From contig CM119270.1 in NCBI GenBank assembly GCA_051294375.1, forward strand, positions 21,284,324-21,348,323: a stretch of DNA of 64,000 nucleotides, read 5' to 3'. This document shows, piece after piece, positions 46,265-59,415 of the stretch. Source of the stretch: Paraspadella gotoi (taxonomy: Eukaryota; Chaetognatha). Below the pieces are notes generated by a model. It saw only the letters and a program-made list of their open reading frames with translations. It made no database searches and was not told the DNA's origin. Made by a program: the position numbers and the translations under genes. Position 1 is the stretch's first letter. Every line of letters starts with the position of its first letter.

Positions 46265-49200
46265 TTATTTATGATTTATTTATTTATTTCACTCATTCAC
46301 TTCATTCATTCATTCATTTCATTATCATTCATTCATTCATTCATTAATTCATTTCATTCATTCATTCTTTCACAATGTATGTCTTTATCTTCTCCTGTAC
46401 TTTTATTCTGTCCCTTTTACGAAAACCCGCTTTTCTCAGAATTGTCTTTTTCCATATTTCTTTCCTCTTTTCCCCGTACAACTCTTTTTATGTTTTCTCC
46501 ACACCACACTCTCTCTCCTCTCTCTTTCTCTTCTCTCTCTCTCGCTCTCTCTCTCTCTCATTCTCTCTCGTCTCTCTCTCTCACTCATTAACCAACTTTT
46601 CATTTAAATCTTGGTGTCTATTTGGGCCGGAACCCTCTTTCCCTCCTCCTCCTTCCCCTCCTCCTCCCTCCCCTCCTCTCCCTTCCCCTCTCTCCTTCCT
46701 CCCTCCTCCCTCTTTCCCTCTCCTCCCTTCCCCTCCTCCTCCCTTCCCCCCCCTTCTCCCCCCCAAAAAATAAATATGGTCGACGTCCGCCCATTCGAGA
46801 GACGAAGGTAATCGGTTACCGACTTACGTCGCCAGTATTGTTAATTTTTTTAATATTATTTTTATTATTTGTTAAAAATTTTGTTTTCTTTGGTTTTCAA
46901 TTTTCCTTTCTTATTTCCTATTTTTTTATCTTTTCCCTCCTTTCCTTATTTCTCATTTATTCTTTCCTATACTAGCTTTCTATTTTCCTCCCATCGCTTT
47001 TCTCACTAAAATTGATTTCATCTTTTCTCTTTTTCTCTCTCGTCTTACCTTACTCTTTTTTTTTTCCTTCCTACTTCTTTCCTTTTTCTTCCCTTATTTT
47101 CTATATGTGTTTTCCTTTCTCCGATTCTACAAAATTATATAAATTTATATATATATATTATAATATTACAGTAAAATATTTCCCGATAAAGTCAAGCTGC
47201 AAATCTTCCATGCATCGTCGTCGTCTCGTTCGTCGTCGTCTCGTCGTCGGTCGTCGTCGTCGTCGTCGTCGTCGTCCGCTTTTCTCTGGAGCGACGGGAG
47301 ATCCATTACAATTCCGCGACGCGATTGTTCCCCGCCGCCGCGCCGCCGCCGCCGCCGCCGCACGCGGATTACATGCCTCCAGGAAAAAATAAAATATCTA
47401 TCAGAAAGGGAGCGCAAAAAGGTCATGTCACCGGAATTCGATATTCACTGTTTTAATGACAGAGTGGAATGCGTCTTGCGGGATTTCTGACCGAAAAAGA
47501 TTCGAAAAATTGTAAATTTCTTTTAATCTTTCACCTCTCTTTACTTTCTAAAATAAAAAAGACTTTTTTTGATGTTCTAGCGTCTGGGTCTAATATCTTG
47601 TCAATTGTATAAATGATACGGCGCGTTAGAAAGCTACGTTCACCTTTATCATATCCCAAAAATCCAATGGGCGCTATTTTTTTTTCTACCATAAATTATA
47701 TTTTTTACTTATATTAGTCCACATATTTTTCTTTAAAAATTACAAAAACATTTTTACTATGGTCACTCGTTTTACCAGGTGTATCACATCTGACAATATC
47801 TATGTGTTTTCATTAGTCAAGAAAGTTTCCTTGATCCTCAGTTTACAATGCAGATTCAATAAGCGATTTCATAAAATTAAGAGAGAAAGTTTTATTTTGC
47901 CATGAGTACTGAATTATGAAATGGATTCAAAATATATAAAGAATTAACTTACGTTTCCGCTGAAATTGAATTTTCTATGTAGTTACTCGTTTACTCAGGT
48001 TTATCATATTTAAAAATTTGACAATGTTTTATTAGTTAGTAAAGGTTTTGGCATATTACGGTCTGTAGCGGATTTTAGCGAGTTTTGAGTTTTTAAGAAA
48101 GAAATTAACCTCACCAGTTGATAAGTCAATCATCGGAAAATAACATAAGAAAGAACTAGTTTCATATGTTTTCTCTTGTACGACTTTCTTATATTCGTTT
48201 ACCCAGGGTTTATCCTAACTTAGTATTCATGTCAGGTTTTAAGGTCAATCAGTTCCAGCATTCGAGGTTAATGCGGATTTAGCGATTTTGATGTTTTAAG
48301 GAGAAACAAGCTTTGCCCAATAACTACTCCACCTCAAAAAATAACAAAGAAAAGAACGAGGGTTTTCAATTTTTTCCACTATTTATTTGATTGAGTTTGT
48401 TTATGACAGGTTTCTTATAAAAGGGAAAATTTAGGTTTAACAGCTTGCTCCGAGATTCCCATTGATGAGGGTTGAAGCGAATTCTTTTGCGTTTTACTGT
48501 TTTAATGGATAACTAAGCCCAACCAGTGAACCCATCAGATATCCGAAATTAAAAATATAAAACAGGCGGAATCTGGGCCTGCTGCACCGACTCAGATTCA
48601 TGTCATTCACGTTAAGGTCATTGTCACGTCTGTCATGTCACGAGAATACACGCATAAGTAGTCACTGCGGCGCAACACATTGAATTACATTTTGTTTTAT
48701 AAGTTTTGCGTATTGTCGTTCTTAAAGTCGCATGTGTTTCTGTCATCTGTCCTTTTCTTTTCCTCTTTTTCTCTTCCTCCTTCTTCAATGTCTTTGCTTT
48801 TGTCGTTTTCTTCTTTGTTGTCTCTTTCCACATTGTCCTTCAATGTCATCGTTTTAATAGATCTTCGTCGTCATCGTTGTCTGTTTTAGTCCTCCACCAT
48901 TGACAACGTTTGTTGTTCTGATGTTTCTCTCTTTTCTTTCTCTCTCTCTCTAGTCTCTGTCTGTCTCTCTCTTTCTCTTCTGTCTTCTCTCTGTCTCTCT
49001 CTCTATCTCTTCTGTTCTTTCTCTCTCTATCTCTGTACGATCTCTTGCTGATCGTTTGAAAAAATTTTGATTATTTTTTCCTTTTAAAAACTGTTATTAT
49101 CCGCCATTTATTCCACGCTTTCTCAATGCCAAAATCCCAATTTACATCGAGATTTTCTTGATTTAATTCTCTTTCTTTCTCTCTCTCTTTTCTTCTTTCT

Positions 49201-50059
49201 CTCTCTTCTCTTTCTTTCTCTCTCTTTCTCTCTCTCTCTTTCTCCTCTCTTTCATCAACACGTATTGTTTGTATTTATTCTATGATGAATTGAGTATCAT
49301 TCACATCAATGAAATGGACTATCATCGCGATCAACCATTTGGTTATGACACATCATCATTTGGTTCATCATCACATCGATCATTTGATTATTCATCGCTC
49401 AATTAATGGTTCATCATACATTCAATTATTGGTTATCGATCGCATCAATATTTGGTTATCATCGCATCAATCATTTGGTTATTATCGCATCAATCCTTTG
49501 GTTATTCATCGCATCAATAGTGTTTGGTTATTATTGAAGGGCTCGATCCTCATTCTTTTAAGATTTTTTTGTCCGACTCTTGATGTTTTCACAATATTTA
49601 ATAATTCTGAAGTTAACTGACGAATGTGGGTCATACGAAGAAATGTGGACAATTAGTGATCCATCCAGGCGACTCCTAAGCAAAAAGTGAGTTTCTAATG
49701 ATATGCATAGTTGTAGCTCTGTTACATATTCCTAAAATCTTAGATACAGGACTATAACTAGCAATTTTGTATAAAAAGATTATAGCGAAACAAAAATTAT
49801 GCCTTAGAATACATACTAAAGTTTATTCTGCATATCAATTACATATATTAATATTATCGTTGTATTGAAGGTAGATTGATCTATGTACTTATTCAAAACT
49901 AAATGAAGTAAAAGATTAGAATATTTTTCTGAGTATATTAATTGGATAACATGGTGACTACCTCAATCGGGGGTGGGGTGGGATGTTGGCATGATCCCAT
50001 AACCATGTGCGCAAAAGCACGAAACAGGAATGAAGAGGATAGGCGGACGGTGAGGAAGG

Positions 50060-50715
50060 TAGCAGGGCGTTAACCTGAGGCCCTTTTTTCAAAATATAAC
50101 ATTGTACTAGAATTAGGCGGGACGGAGGAAGGAGAGTCAGGGCGTGTTTAACCTGGAGGCCCTTTTCTTTCAAAATTTATAACACTTGGTGTACGAGATA
50201 GGCCGCGGCACAGGAAGGAGGCAGGCGTTAACCTTGCGTAAGGCGCTTTTTTCAAAAGATAACATTGTGTTAGAGATAGGCGGACGGGAGGTAAGATAGC
50301 AGGGCAAACGTTAACGCTGGAGGCCCTTTTTCAAAATATAAACATTGTGTACGAGATAGGCGGACGGAGGAAGGCAGCAGGCGTTACCTGGAGGCCCTTT
50401 TTCAAAATATACACATTCGTGTACGAGATAGGCGGACGGAGGAAGAGCAGGGCGTTAACCTGGAGGGCCCTTTTTCAAACTATAAACATATGTGTACTCG
50501 AGAATAGGCGGACGGGGCAGGAAGGAGCAGGGCGTATAACCTGGAGGCCCTTTTTTTCAAATATAACATTGTGTTCGAGATAGAGCGGCACGGAGTGAAG
50601 AAGTGCAGGGCGTTAACCTGGAGGCCCTTTCAAAATTAACATTGTGTACGGATAGGCGGACGGAGAAGGGCAGAGGCGTTACCTGGAGGCCCTTTTTCAA
50701 AATTATAACATTGTG
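50060..50715 (+). repeat. Minisatellite, ~69-bp unit, left arm
   Basis: About ten degenerate units of GAGATAGGCGGACGGAGGAA, GCAGGGCGTTAACCTGGAGG, CCCTTTTTCAAAATATAACA, TTGTGTAC. It ends in a (CCG)n tract (50718-50764). The frames over it are repeat translations. Confidence 0.9.
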
Positions 50716-51185
50716 CACGCCGCCGCCGCCGCCGCCGCGCCGCCCCGCCGCCGCCGCCGCCGCCGATTGGATGATTCTTTTGTATGTCTCTTCGTTGCTT
50801 TTTTTGATCGTTACGACTTCGAAATGGTTTTGGTCGATATCACCCGCCCCCCACTCTCACCCCCCGCAATCAGCACCCCACGCAACCAATACCACCGCCA
50901 TCGTCTTTCTCTCTCTCTACTCTCTCTCTCTCTCTCTCTCTTTCTGTGCTCTCTCTCTCTCTCTACCTCTCTCTGGCTCTCTCTCTCTCTTCTCTCTCTC
51001 CTCTCTCTCTTCTCCTTTTTGCGATGGGGAATATAGATGCAAAATTCCGCCCCAAAATTTTGGGAAAAAAAGGAGGATTTTGTCCAATGCTTTTCAGTCA
51101 GAGAGAGAAGAGAGAGAGAGAGGAGAGAAGAGAGAGAGAAGAGAGAGAGAGAGACAAGAGAGAGAGAGAGAGAAGTGGGGATTGT

Positions 51186-51627
51186 TGTTGGGATGAATCG
51201 AATTTCAAGTCACCGCGGGCGAAGGGTGTGAAATGATAAACGAAACAACCAATAGCCGACCAGCGTTTCTTTAAGGGGACCACGAACGATTTAATCGTGG
51301 GTGTTTTGGTGACTTTTTGTTTTTTTAAGGAGGAAGACCAAGAAACAGACAGTTTATTGTGAACTCAAATGAACACACGTTGTTATAATGAGGGAGGCGA
51401 AGACAGGGAAGGAAAGCTGAGTAGAGAAGAGTTTAGGTGGAAGAAAGAGAAAAGTGAATTCTCGTTGACAACTTAAAATCAACTTCACACTACTTAACAA
51501 TTTTATCACTTTTCATTACATTTAGCCTGACCGCGGTTAGCAACACTGACATGCCAACTAGCCCATGACAGGCTGTAATCCGTTAACAGCGTGGACGATT
51601 GATCATTAATACAGCCTGATTCTAACA
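51186..51627 (-). mobile_element. LTR-like segment preceded by a polypurine tract, left arm
   Basis: On the minus strand, TTTTTTGAGGTGGGGGAA (polypurine tract) is immediately followed by TGTTAGAATC. About 440 bp further the sequence ends CATCCCAACA, giving TGTT...AACA termini. AATAAA lies at 51358-51353 and a TATA-like TTATAA nearby. This layout is that of a retrotransposon 3' LTR. No reverse transcriptase or integrase frame is present, so it is a remnant at most. Confidence 0.35.
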
Positions 51628-52410
51628 TTCCCCCACCTCAAAAAAGATTTGAAAGTTTCGAAATTCCAGTATGTTCGAGGTCTTGAGTCTGAAATGGCAA
51701 CGTATGATAGTGAAGATACCAATGTGGTACAGCATAAGTTACACACCAAAAAATTATCTCACATAAATCTTTAAAGATATCATACAAAGTAATAACTATG
51801 TGTATTCATTTTTTTTTTTTACCGTCGAGTTTTTTAATCCACTAAATTTTTTCACTCTCTCGATCGGCAGGGAAGAAATATTTTTTTTCCCCCCGGATTA
51901 GGCTTCACAGTGTTTTGTTTAATTTTCTGTTTACGATTTGAGATTGGAATTTGTGAGCGAGAAGAAAATTCGGATACCGCGGTTGGAAAGAAGAGAGAGA
52001 AAGAGAGAAAAGAGAGGGCGGAGAGAGAAGAGAGAGAAGAGAGAGAAGAGAGTGTATTGTTTACAGTGAGAGAAGAGAGAGAAAGCAGAACCTTAATCAC
52101 CGTTTTCACTAATTAGAGACAGTTTTGGCTTAAGTTTTTTCGAAATTTATTTTGACATGTTAGTATTTTATAAACGTTGAAAAAAAAGGTTATTTTATAA
52201 AAGTTGTACTCACAGGTAATCCGAGTGATTGAAGAAAGATGAATCGGGTCGCGGAACGGAAGTTGTCGGAAAGGAAAAGTGGAAGAAAGTGAAAAGACAA
52301 TTAAGAAAGAAAGTAAAGAAAAGGAAGAAAGTGAAATAAATTAAATATAGAATAAAAGCCAAAAGTTTTGAAGAAATGAGATAAGAAATGTTAGTATGGG
52401 CATTGCCCTC

Positions 52411-52545
52411 GGTTCAGTCTAAATTTAAGGCAAAGCCTACAGATTATGACATTAGATACTGGTTCAGTTTATGCCCCAAGATATGGTGATAGTAATCTTC
52501 ATACTAACCTTAGGCCCTCTNNNNNNNNNNNNNNNNNNNNNNNNN
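52411..52545. other. Centre of the inverted repeat, including a 25-N gap (52521-52545)
   Basis: About 110 bp of unmatched sequence is followed by exactly 25 N. Mirror symmetry begins immediately on either side (TTAGTATGGGCATTGCC before, GGCAATGCCCCATACTAA after). Confidence 0.95.
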
Positions 52546-52897
52546 GAGGCAATGCCCCATACTAACATTTCTTATCTCATTTCTTCAAAACCTTTTGGCT
52601 TTTATTCTATATTTAATTTATTTCACTTTCTTCCTTTTTCTTTCACTTTTCTTTCTAATTTCTTTCACTTTCTCCCATTTTCTTTCAGACCAACTCCTCC
52701 GCGACCGATTCACTTTTCTTCAATCACTCGGATTACCGTGAGTACAACTTTTTATAAAATAACTTTTTTTTCAACGTTTATAAATACTAACAATGTCAAA
52801 ATAAAATATTCGAAAAAAACTTAACCAAAAACTGTCTCTAATTAGTGAAAACGTTGATTAAGGTTTCGTTTCTCTCTCTCTCTCACTGTAAACAAAT

Positions 52898-52966
<69 letters not shown>

Positions 52967-53318
52967 TCTTTCTCTCTTTCTCTCTCTCTCTTCCAACCCG
53001 GGATCCGAATTTTCTTCTCGCTCACAAATTCCCAAATCTCAAATCGTAAACAGAAATTAAACAAAAACACGTGAAAGCCAATCGGGGGAAAAAAAATTTT
53101 CTTCCCGCCGATCGAGAGAAAAAAAATTTGTGGATAAAAAACTCGACGGTGAAAAAAAAAAGAATTTGATCAAAACCGAGAATTTTTGTGAAATTGGTTT
53201 TTTTTTGTGATTAATTTTATTTGTATTCTTACCTGACATTGGTATCTTCACTTATAGTGCTCTTTCAGACTCAAACCTAACATCTGGGAATTTCGAACTT
53301 CAAACTTTTGAGGGGGGA

Positions 53319-53754
53319 ATTTAGAATCAGGCTGTAAATGATCAATCTCACGCTGTTAACGGATTACAGCCTGTCATGGGCCGGTTGGCATGATTCAGTG
53401 TGCTACCCGGTCAAGGCTAAATGTAAAGTGATAAAGTGATAAATGTTAAGTTGTGAACGTTGAATGTTAAGTTGTCAACGATGAATTCACTTTTCTCTTT
53501 CTCCACCTAAACTCTGTCTCTATCAGCTTTCCTTCCCTGCTCTTCCCTCCCTCATTATAAACGTGTTTCATTTGAGGTTCACAATAAACTGTCATGTTTT
53601 TGTCTCCCCTTAAAAAAAACAAAAAGTCCCAAAACACCCAACGATAAAAATCGTCGATGGTCCCCTTAAAAGAAACCTGGTCGGCTATTGTTTGTTTGTT
53701 TACATTTCACCCTTCGCCCCGCGTGACTTTGAAATCGATTCATCCCACAAAACA
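53319..53754 (+). mobile_element. LTR-like segment, right arm copy
   Basis: Mirror of 51186-51627 with visible divergence: TTTTGAGGGGGGAATTTAGAATC at the start (split here by the tract/LTR border), AATAAA at 53583-53588, and CATCCCACAAAACA at the end. The divergence shows the two arms are not a simple copy here. Confidence 0.33.
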
Positions 53755-54253
53755 ATCCCCACTTCTCTCTCTCTCTCTCATTCATTCCTCTCTCTCTCTC
53801 ATCTCTAGTTCTCTCCTCAATCTCATCTCTCTCTCTCTCTCTGCTTCTTTGAGAGGGACATATGGACTCAAAATTCCTTTCCCAAAATTTTGGGAAAAAG
53901 GGCGGAATTTGCTCATATTCCACATGAGAGAAGAGAGAGAGAGAGAGAAGAGAGAGAGGAGAAGAGAGAGAGAGAAAGAGAGAGAGAGAGGGCCAGAGAG
54001 AGGTAGAGAGAGAGAGAGAGCACAGAAAGAGAGAGAGAGAGAGAGAGAGTAGAGAGAGAGAAAGACGATGGCGGTGGTATTGGTTGCGTGGGGTGCTGAT
54101 TGCGGGGGGTGAGAGTGGGGGGCGGGTGATATCGACCAAAACCATTTCGAAGTCGTAACGATCAAAAAAAGCAACGAAGAGACATACAAAAGAATCATCC
54201 AATCGGCGGCGGCGGCGGCGGCGGGGCGGCGCGGCGGCGGCGGCGGCGGCGTG

Positions 54254-54910
54254 CACAATGTTATAATTTTGAAAAAGGGCCTCCAGGTAACGCCTCTGCC
54301 CTTCTCCGTCCGCCTATCCGTACACAATGTTAATTTTGAAAGGGCCTCCAGGTTAACGCCCTGCACTTCTTCACTCCGTGCCGCTCTATCTCGAACACAA
54401 TGTTATATTTGAAAAAAAGGGCCTCCAGGTTATACGCCCTGCTCCTTCCTGCCCCGTCCGCCTATTCTCGAGTACACATATGTTTATAGTTTGAAAAAGG
54501 GCCCTCCAGGTTAACGCCCTGCTCTTCCTCCGTCCGCCTATCTCGTACACGAATGTGTATATTTTGAAAAAGGGCCTCCAGGTAACGCCTGCTGCCTTCC
54601 TCCGTCCGCCTATCTCGTACACAATGTTTATATTTTGAAAAAGGGCCTCCAGCGTTAACGTTTGCCCTGCTATCTTACCTCCCGTCCGCCTATCTCTAAC
54701 ACAATGTTATCTTTTGAAAAAAGCGCCTTACGCAAGGTTAACGCCTGCCTCCTTCCTGTGCCGCGGCCTATCTCGTACACCAAGTGTTATAAATTTTGAA
54801 AGAAAAGGGCCTCCAGGTTAAACACGCCCTGACTCTCCTTCCTCCGTCCCGCCTAATTCTAGTACAATGTTATATTTTGAAAAAAGGGCCTCAGGTTAAC
54901 GCCCTGCTAC
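54254..54910 (-). repeat. Minisatellite, ~69-bp unit, right arm
   Basis: Exact mirror of the left-arm array, preceded by (GGC)n at about 54205-54250. Identical irregular unit lengths in both arms show the two copies are the same allele. Confidence 0.9.
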
Positions 54911-57900
54911 CTTCCTCACCGTCCGCCTATCCTCTTCATTCCTGTTTCGTGCTTTTGCGCACATGGTTATGGGATCATGCCAACATCCCACCCCACCCCC
55001 GATTGAGGTAGTCACCATGTTATCCAATTAATATACTCAGAAAAATATTCTAATCTTTTACTTCATTTAGTTTTGAATAAGTACATAGATCAATCTACCT
55101 TCAATACAACGATAATATTAATATATGTAATTGATATGCAGAATAAACTTTAGTATGTATTCTAAGGCATAATTTTTGTTTCGCTATAATCTTTTTATAC
55201 AAAATTGCTAGTTATAGTCCTGTATCTAAGATTTTAGGAATATGTAACAGAGCTACAACTATGCATATCATTAGAAACTCACTTTTTGCTTAGGAGTCGC
55301 CTGGATGGATCACTAATTGTCCACATTTCTTCGTATGACCCACATTCGTCAGTTAACTTCAGAATTATTAAATATTGTGAAAACATCAAGAGTCGGACAA
55401 AAAAATCTTAAAAGAATGAGGATCGAGCCCTTCAATAATAACCAAACACTATTGATGCGATGAATAACCAAAGGATTGATGCGATAATAACCAAATGATT
55501 GATGCGATGATAACCAAATATTGATGCGATCGATAACCAATAATTGAATGTATGATGAACCATTAATTGAGCGATGAATAATCAAATGATCGATGTGATG
55601 ATGAACCAAATGATGATGTGTCATAACCAAATGGTTGATCGCGATGATAGTCCATTTCATTGATGTGAATGATACTCAATTCATCATAGAATAAATACAA
55701 ACAATACGTGTTGATGAAAGAGAGGAGAAAGAGAGAGAGAGAAAGAGAGAGAAAGAAAGAGAAGAGAGAGAAAGAAGAAAAGAGAGAGAGAAAGAAAGAG
55801 AATTAAATCAAGAAAATCTCGATGTAAATTGGGATTTTGGCATTGAGAAAGCGTGGAATAAATGGCGGATAATAACAGTTTTTAAAAGGAAAAAATAATC
55901 AAAATTTTTTCAAACGATCAGCAAGAGATCGTACAGAGATAGAGAGAGAAAGAACAGAAGAGATAGAGAGAGAGACAGAGAGAAGACAGAAGAGAAAGAG
56001 AGAGACAGACAGAGACTAGAGAGAGAGAGAAAGAAAAGAGAGAAACATCAGAACAACAAACGTTGTCAATGGTGGAGGACTAAAACAGACAACGATGACG
56101 ACGAAGATCTATTAAAACGATGACATTGAAGGACAATGTGGAAAGAGACAACAAAGAAGAAAACGACAAAAGCAAAGACATTGAAGAAGGAGGAAGAGAA
56201 AAAGAGGAAAAGAAAAGGACAGATGACAGAAACACATGCGACTTTAAGAACGACAATACGCAAAACTTATAAAACAAAATGTAATTCAATGTGTTGCGCC
56301 GCAGTGACTACTTATGCGTGTATTCTCGTGACATGACAGACGTGACAATGACCTTAACGTGAATGACATGAATCTGAGTCGGTGCAGCAGGCCCAGATTC
56401 CGCCTGTTTTATATTTTTAATTTCGGATATCTGATGGGTTCACTGGTTGGGCTTAGTTATCCATTAAAACAGTAAAACGCAAAAGAATTCGCTTCAACCC
56501 TCATCAATGGGAATCTCGGAGCAAGCTGTTAAACCTAAATTTTCCCTTTTATAAGAAACCTGTCATAAACAAACTCAATCAAATAAATAGTGGAAAAAAT
56601 TGAAAACCCTCGTTCTTTTCTTTGTTATTTTTTGAGGTGGAGTAGTTATTGGGCAAAGCTTGTTTCTCCTTAAAACATCAAAATCGCTAAATCCGCATTA
56701 ACCTCGAATGCTGGAACTGATTGACCTTAAAACCTGACATGAATACTAAGTTAGGATAAACCCTGGGTAAACGAATATAAGAAAGTCGTACAAGAGAAAA
56801 CATATGAAACTAGTTCTTTCTTATGTTATTTTCCGATGATTGACTTATCAACTGGTGAGGTTAATTTCTTTCTTAAAAACTCAAAACTCGCTAAAATCCG
56901 CTACAGACCGTAATATGCCAAAACCTTTACTAACTAATAAAACATTGTCAAATTTTTAAATATGATAAACCTGAGTAAACGAGTAACTACATAGAAAATT
57001 CAATTTCAGCGGAAACGTAAGTTAATTCTTTATATATTTTGAATCCATTTCATAATTCAGTACTCATGGCAAAATAAAACTTTCTCTCTTAATTTTATGA
57101 AATCGCTTATTGAATCTGCATTGTAAACTGAGGATCAAGGAAACTTTCTTGACTAATGAAAACACATAGATATTGTCAGATGTGATACACCTGGTAAAAC
57201 GAGTGACCATAGTAAAAATGTTTTTGTAATTTTTAAAGAAAAATATGTGGACTAATATAAGTAAAAAATATAATTTATGGTAGAAAAAAAAATAGCGCCC
57301 ATTGGATTTTTGGGATATGATAAAGGTGAACGTAGCTTTCTAACGCGCCGTATCATTTATACAATTGACAAGATATTAGACCCAGACGCTAGAACATCAA
57401 AAAAAGTCTTTTTTATTTTAGAAAGTAAAGAGAGGTGAAAGATTAAAAGAAATTTACAATTTTTCGAATCTTTTTCGGTCAGAAATCCCGCAAGACGCAT
57501 TCCACTCTGTCATTAAAACAGTGAATATCGAATTCCGGTGACATGACCTTTTTGCGCTCCCTTTCTGATAGATATTTTATTTTTTCCTGGAGGCATGTAA
57601 TCCGCGTGCGGCGGCGGCGGCGGCGGCGCGGCGGCGGGGAACAATCGCGTCGCGGAATTGTAATGGATCTCCCGTCGCTCCAGAGAAAAGCGGACGACGA
57701 CGACGACGACGACGACGACCGACGACGAGACGACGACGAAGACGAGACAGACAGACGATGACGAACGACGTCAATGGAAAAGATTTGCAGCTTGGACTTT
57801 TATCGGGAATATTTTATCTAGTAATATTATAATATATATATTATAAATTTATATAATGTTTGGTAGAATCGGAGAGAAGAAAGACACATCATCAGAAAAA

Positions 57901-58684
57901 TAAGGGAAGAAGAAAGGAAAGAAGTAAGGAAGGAAAAAAAAAAGAGTAAGTAAGAACGAGAGAGAGAAAAGAGAAAAGATAAATCAATTTTAGTGTAGAA
58001 AGAGGATGGGAGGAAAATAAGAAAAAGGCTAGTATAGGAAAGAATAAATGTTGAGAAATTAAGGAAAGGAGGGAAAAGATAAAAAAAAAGAAATAAGAAA
58101 GGAAAGATTGAAAACCAAAGAAAAACAAAATTTTATAACAAATAATAATAAATAATATATAAAGAAAATAACCAATAATCGACCGTAAGCGTTAACCGAA
58201 TTACCTTCGTCTCTCGAATGGCGGACGTCGACCATAATTATTTTTTTGGGGGGGAGAGGGGGGGGGAAGGGAGGAGGGAAGGGGAGAGGAAGGGAGAGGG
58301 AGAGGGAGGAAGGGGGAGGAGGGAAAGGAGAGGGAAGGAGGGAGGAGGGAGGAAGAGGGGAAGGAAGTGAGGAGGGAAGGGTTCCGGCCCAAATAGACCC
58401 AAGATTTAAAATGAAAAGTTGGTTAATGAGTGAGAGAGAGAGAAGAGAGAGAGATGAGAGGAGAGAGAGAGGAGAGAGAGAGAGAGAGAGAAAGAGAGGA
58501 GAGAGAGTCGTGGTGTGGAGAAAAACATAAAAAGAGTTGTACGGGGAAAAGAAGGAAAGAAAATATGGAAAAAGACAATTCTGAGAAAGCGGGTTTCGTA
58601 AAGGACAGAATAAAAAGTACAGGAGAAGATAAAAGACATACATTGTGAAAGAATGAATGAATGAATGAATGAATGAATGAATGA

Positions 58685-58739
58685 NNNNNNNNNNNNNNNN
58701 NNNNNNNNNNNNNNNNNNNNNNNNNNNNNNNNNNNNNNN
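58685..58739. other. Assembly gap (55 N)
   Basis: Lies between an (ATGA)n and an (AATC)n tetranucleotide repeat. The left arm is resolved at the mirrored place (46229-46370). Confidence 1.
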
Positions 58740-58774
<35 letters not shown>

Positions 58775-58949
58775 TAAAACAATTTAAACTCAACTCTAAA
58801 GACAGACAGGACGGACTGACCGACCAAAACTCCCTCGCGCCATTTAACCTTTCGAAGAGATTTATGATTCAAGGATTTTTTTTTCTTTTTGTGTCGCGAT
58901 TGTAGGGTTTTATTGTATTTTTGGTGTTGTCTTGAATGGAAGACACTCG

Positions 58950-59029
<80 letters not shown>

Positions 59030-59169
59030 AAGAGAGTCGCGTGGTTATTGTAACCGAGAGAGAGGTCCATTGTCGTTTTCCTTTCATCTCAATCACCACG
59101 TAACCCATTGTAATTCTATTGTAAAACCCTGTAGGTAATTCTCGGATTAGAATTCCACATTCGGTTCGC

Positions 59170-59255
59170 ATCAGGGGGAGAGTGGATTTGAACTCGAGAC
59201 CTACGAGGTTCAGAGTCCTCCAGTTTAACGTCCTTCAAAGAGTCAGAGTCCTCTG
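59170..59255 (-). repeat. tRNA-Gln-like sequence, right arm copy
   Basis: Mirror of 45790-45875 with several differences. On the minus strand it reads GAGGACTCTGAACCTCGTAG followed by GTCTCGAGTTCAAATCC, slightly closer to a canonical box B than the left copy. Confidence 0.35.
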
Positions 59256-59415
59256 TGAGTTCGGAATCAAAGATGGCGTCAGAAAAATTGAAATGCTTGA
59301 CTTTTGCTCAATTTTTAATTATTTTTGTACAAAAAATAAATTTTAAAATTGTGAAATGACGTTTGTAAATTCTTTGGTTGGAGAAGCAAGTAGTCTCTCT
59401 CTCTCTCTCTCTCTC

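Larger units (their letters stand above)
45640..52410 (+). repeat. Left arm of a 13.8-kb inverted repeat
   Basis: The arm is mirrored by 52546-59415. From about 47265 to 50975 paired positions add to exactly 104969 (for example 47306/57663, 49309/55660, 50603/54366), meaning no net indel in 3.7 kb, and translations of paired frames are identical. Outside this core, substitutions and indels appear (45640-47265 and 50975-52410). Contents: tRNA-like sequence at 45790-45875, (ATTG)n/(ATTC)n at 46229-46370, a pyrimidine-rich tract at 46630-46765, GTC and CCG repeats at 47215-47360, ~22-bp repeats at 49310-49530, a ~69-bp minisatellite at 50060-50715 and an LTR-like segment. No firm gene; a small minus-strand frame at 47306 (MDLPSLQRKA then poly-Asp) is the best candidate. 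Confidence 0.95.
52546..59415 (-). repeat. Right arm of the 13.8-kb inverted repeat
   Basis: Reverse complement of 45640-52410. It ends in (CT)n at a 577-N gap, so its true outer end may be hidden. Relative to the left arm it carries an expanded (GA)n at about 58955-59035, a different (GAC)n length at 57690-57750 (the mirrored frame reads DDDEDETDRR here but DDDERDDDDAWKI in the left arm) and an N gap inside its (ATTC/ATTG)n repeats (58685-58739). Confidence 0.95.

Noticed and set aside
45640-59415. Active transposon with long terminal inverted repeats
   Set aside because: No transposase frame lies between or within the arms, the centre is a 25-N gap, and arm identity is uneven in the way expected for haplotype copies.
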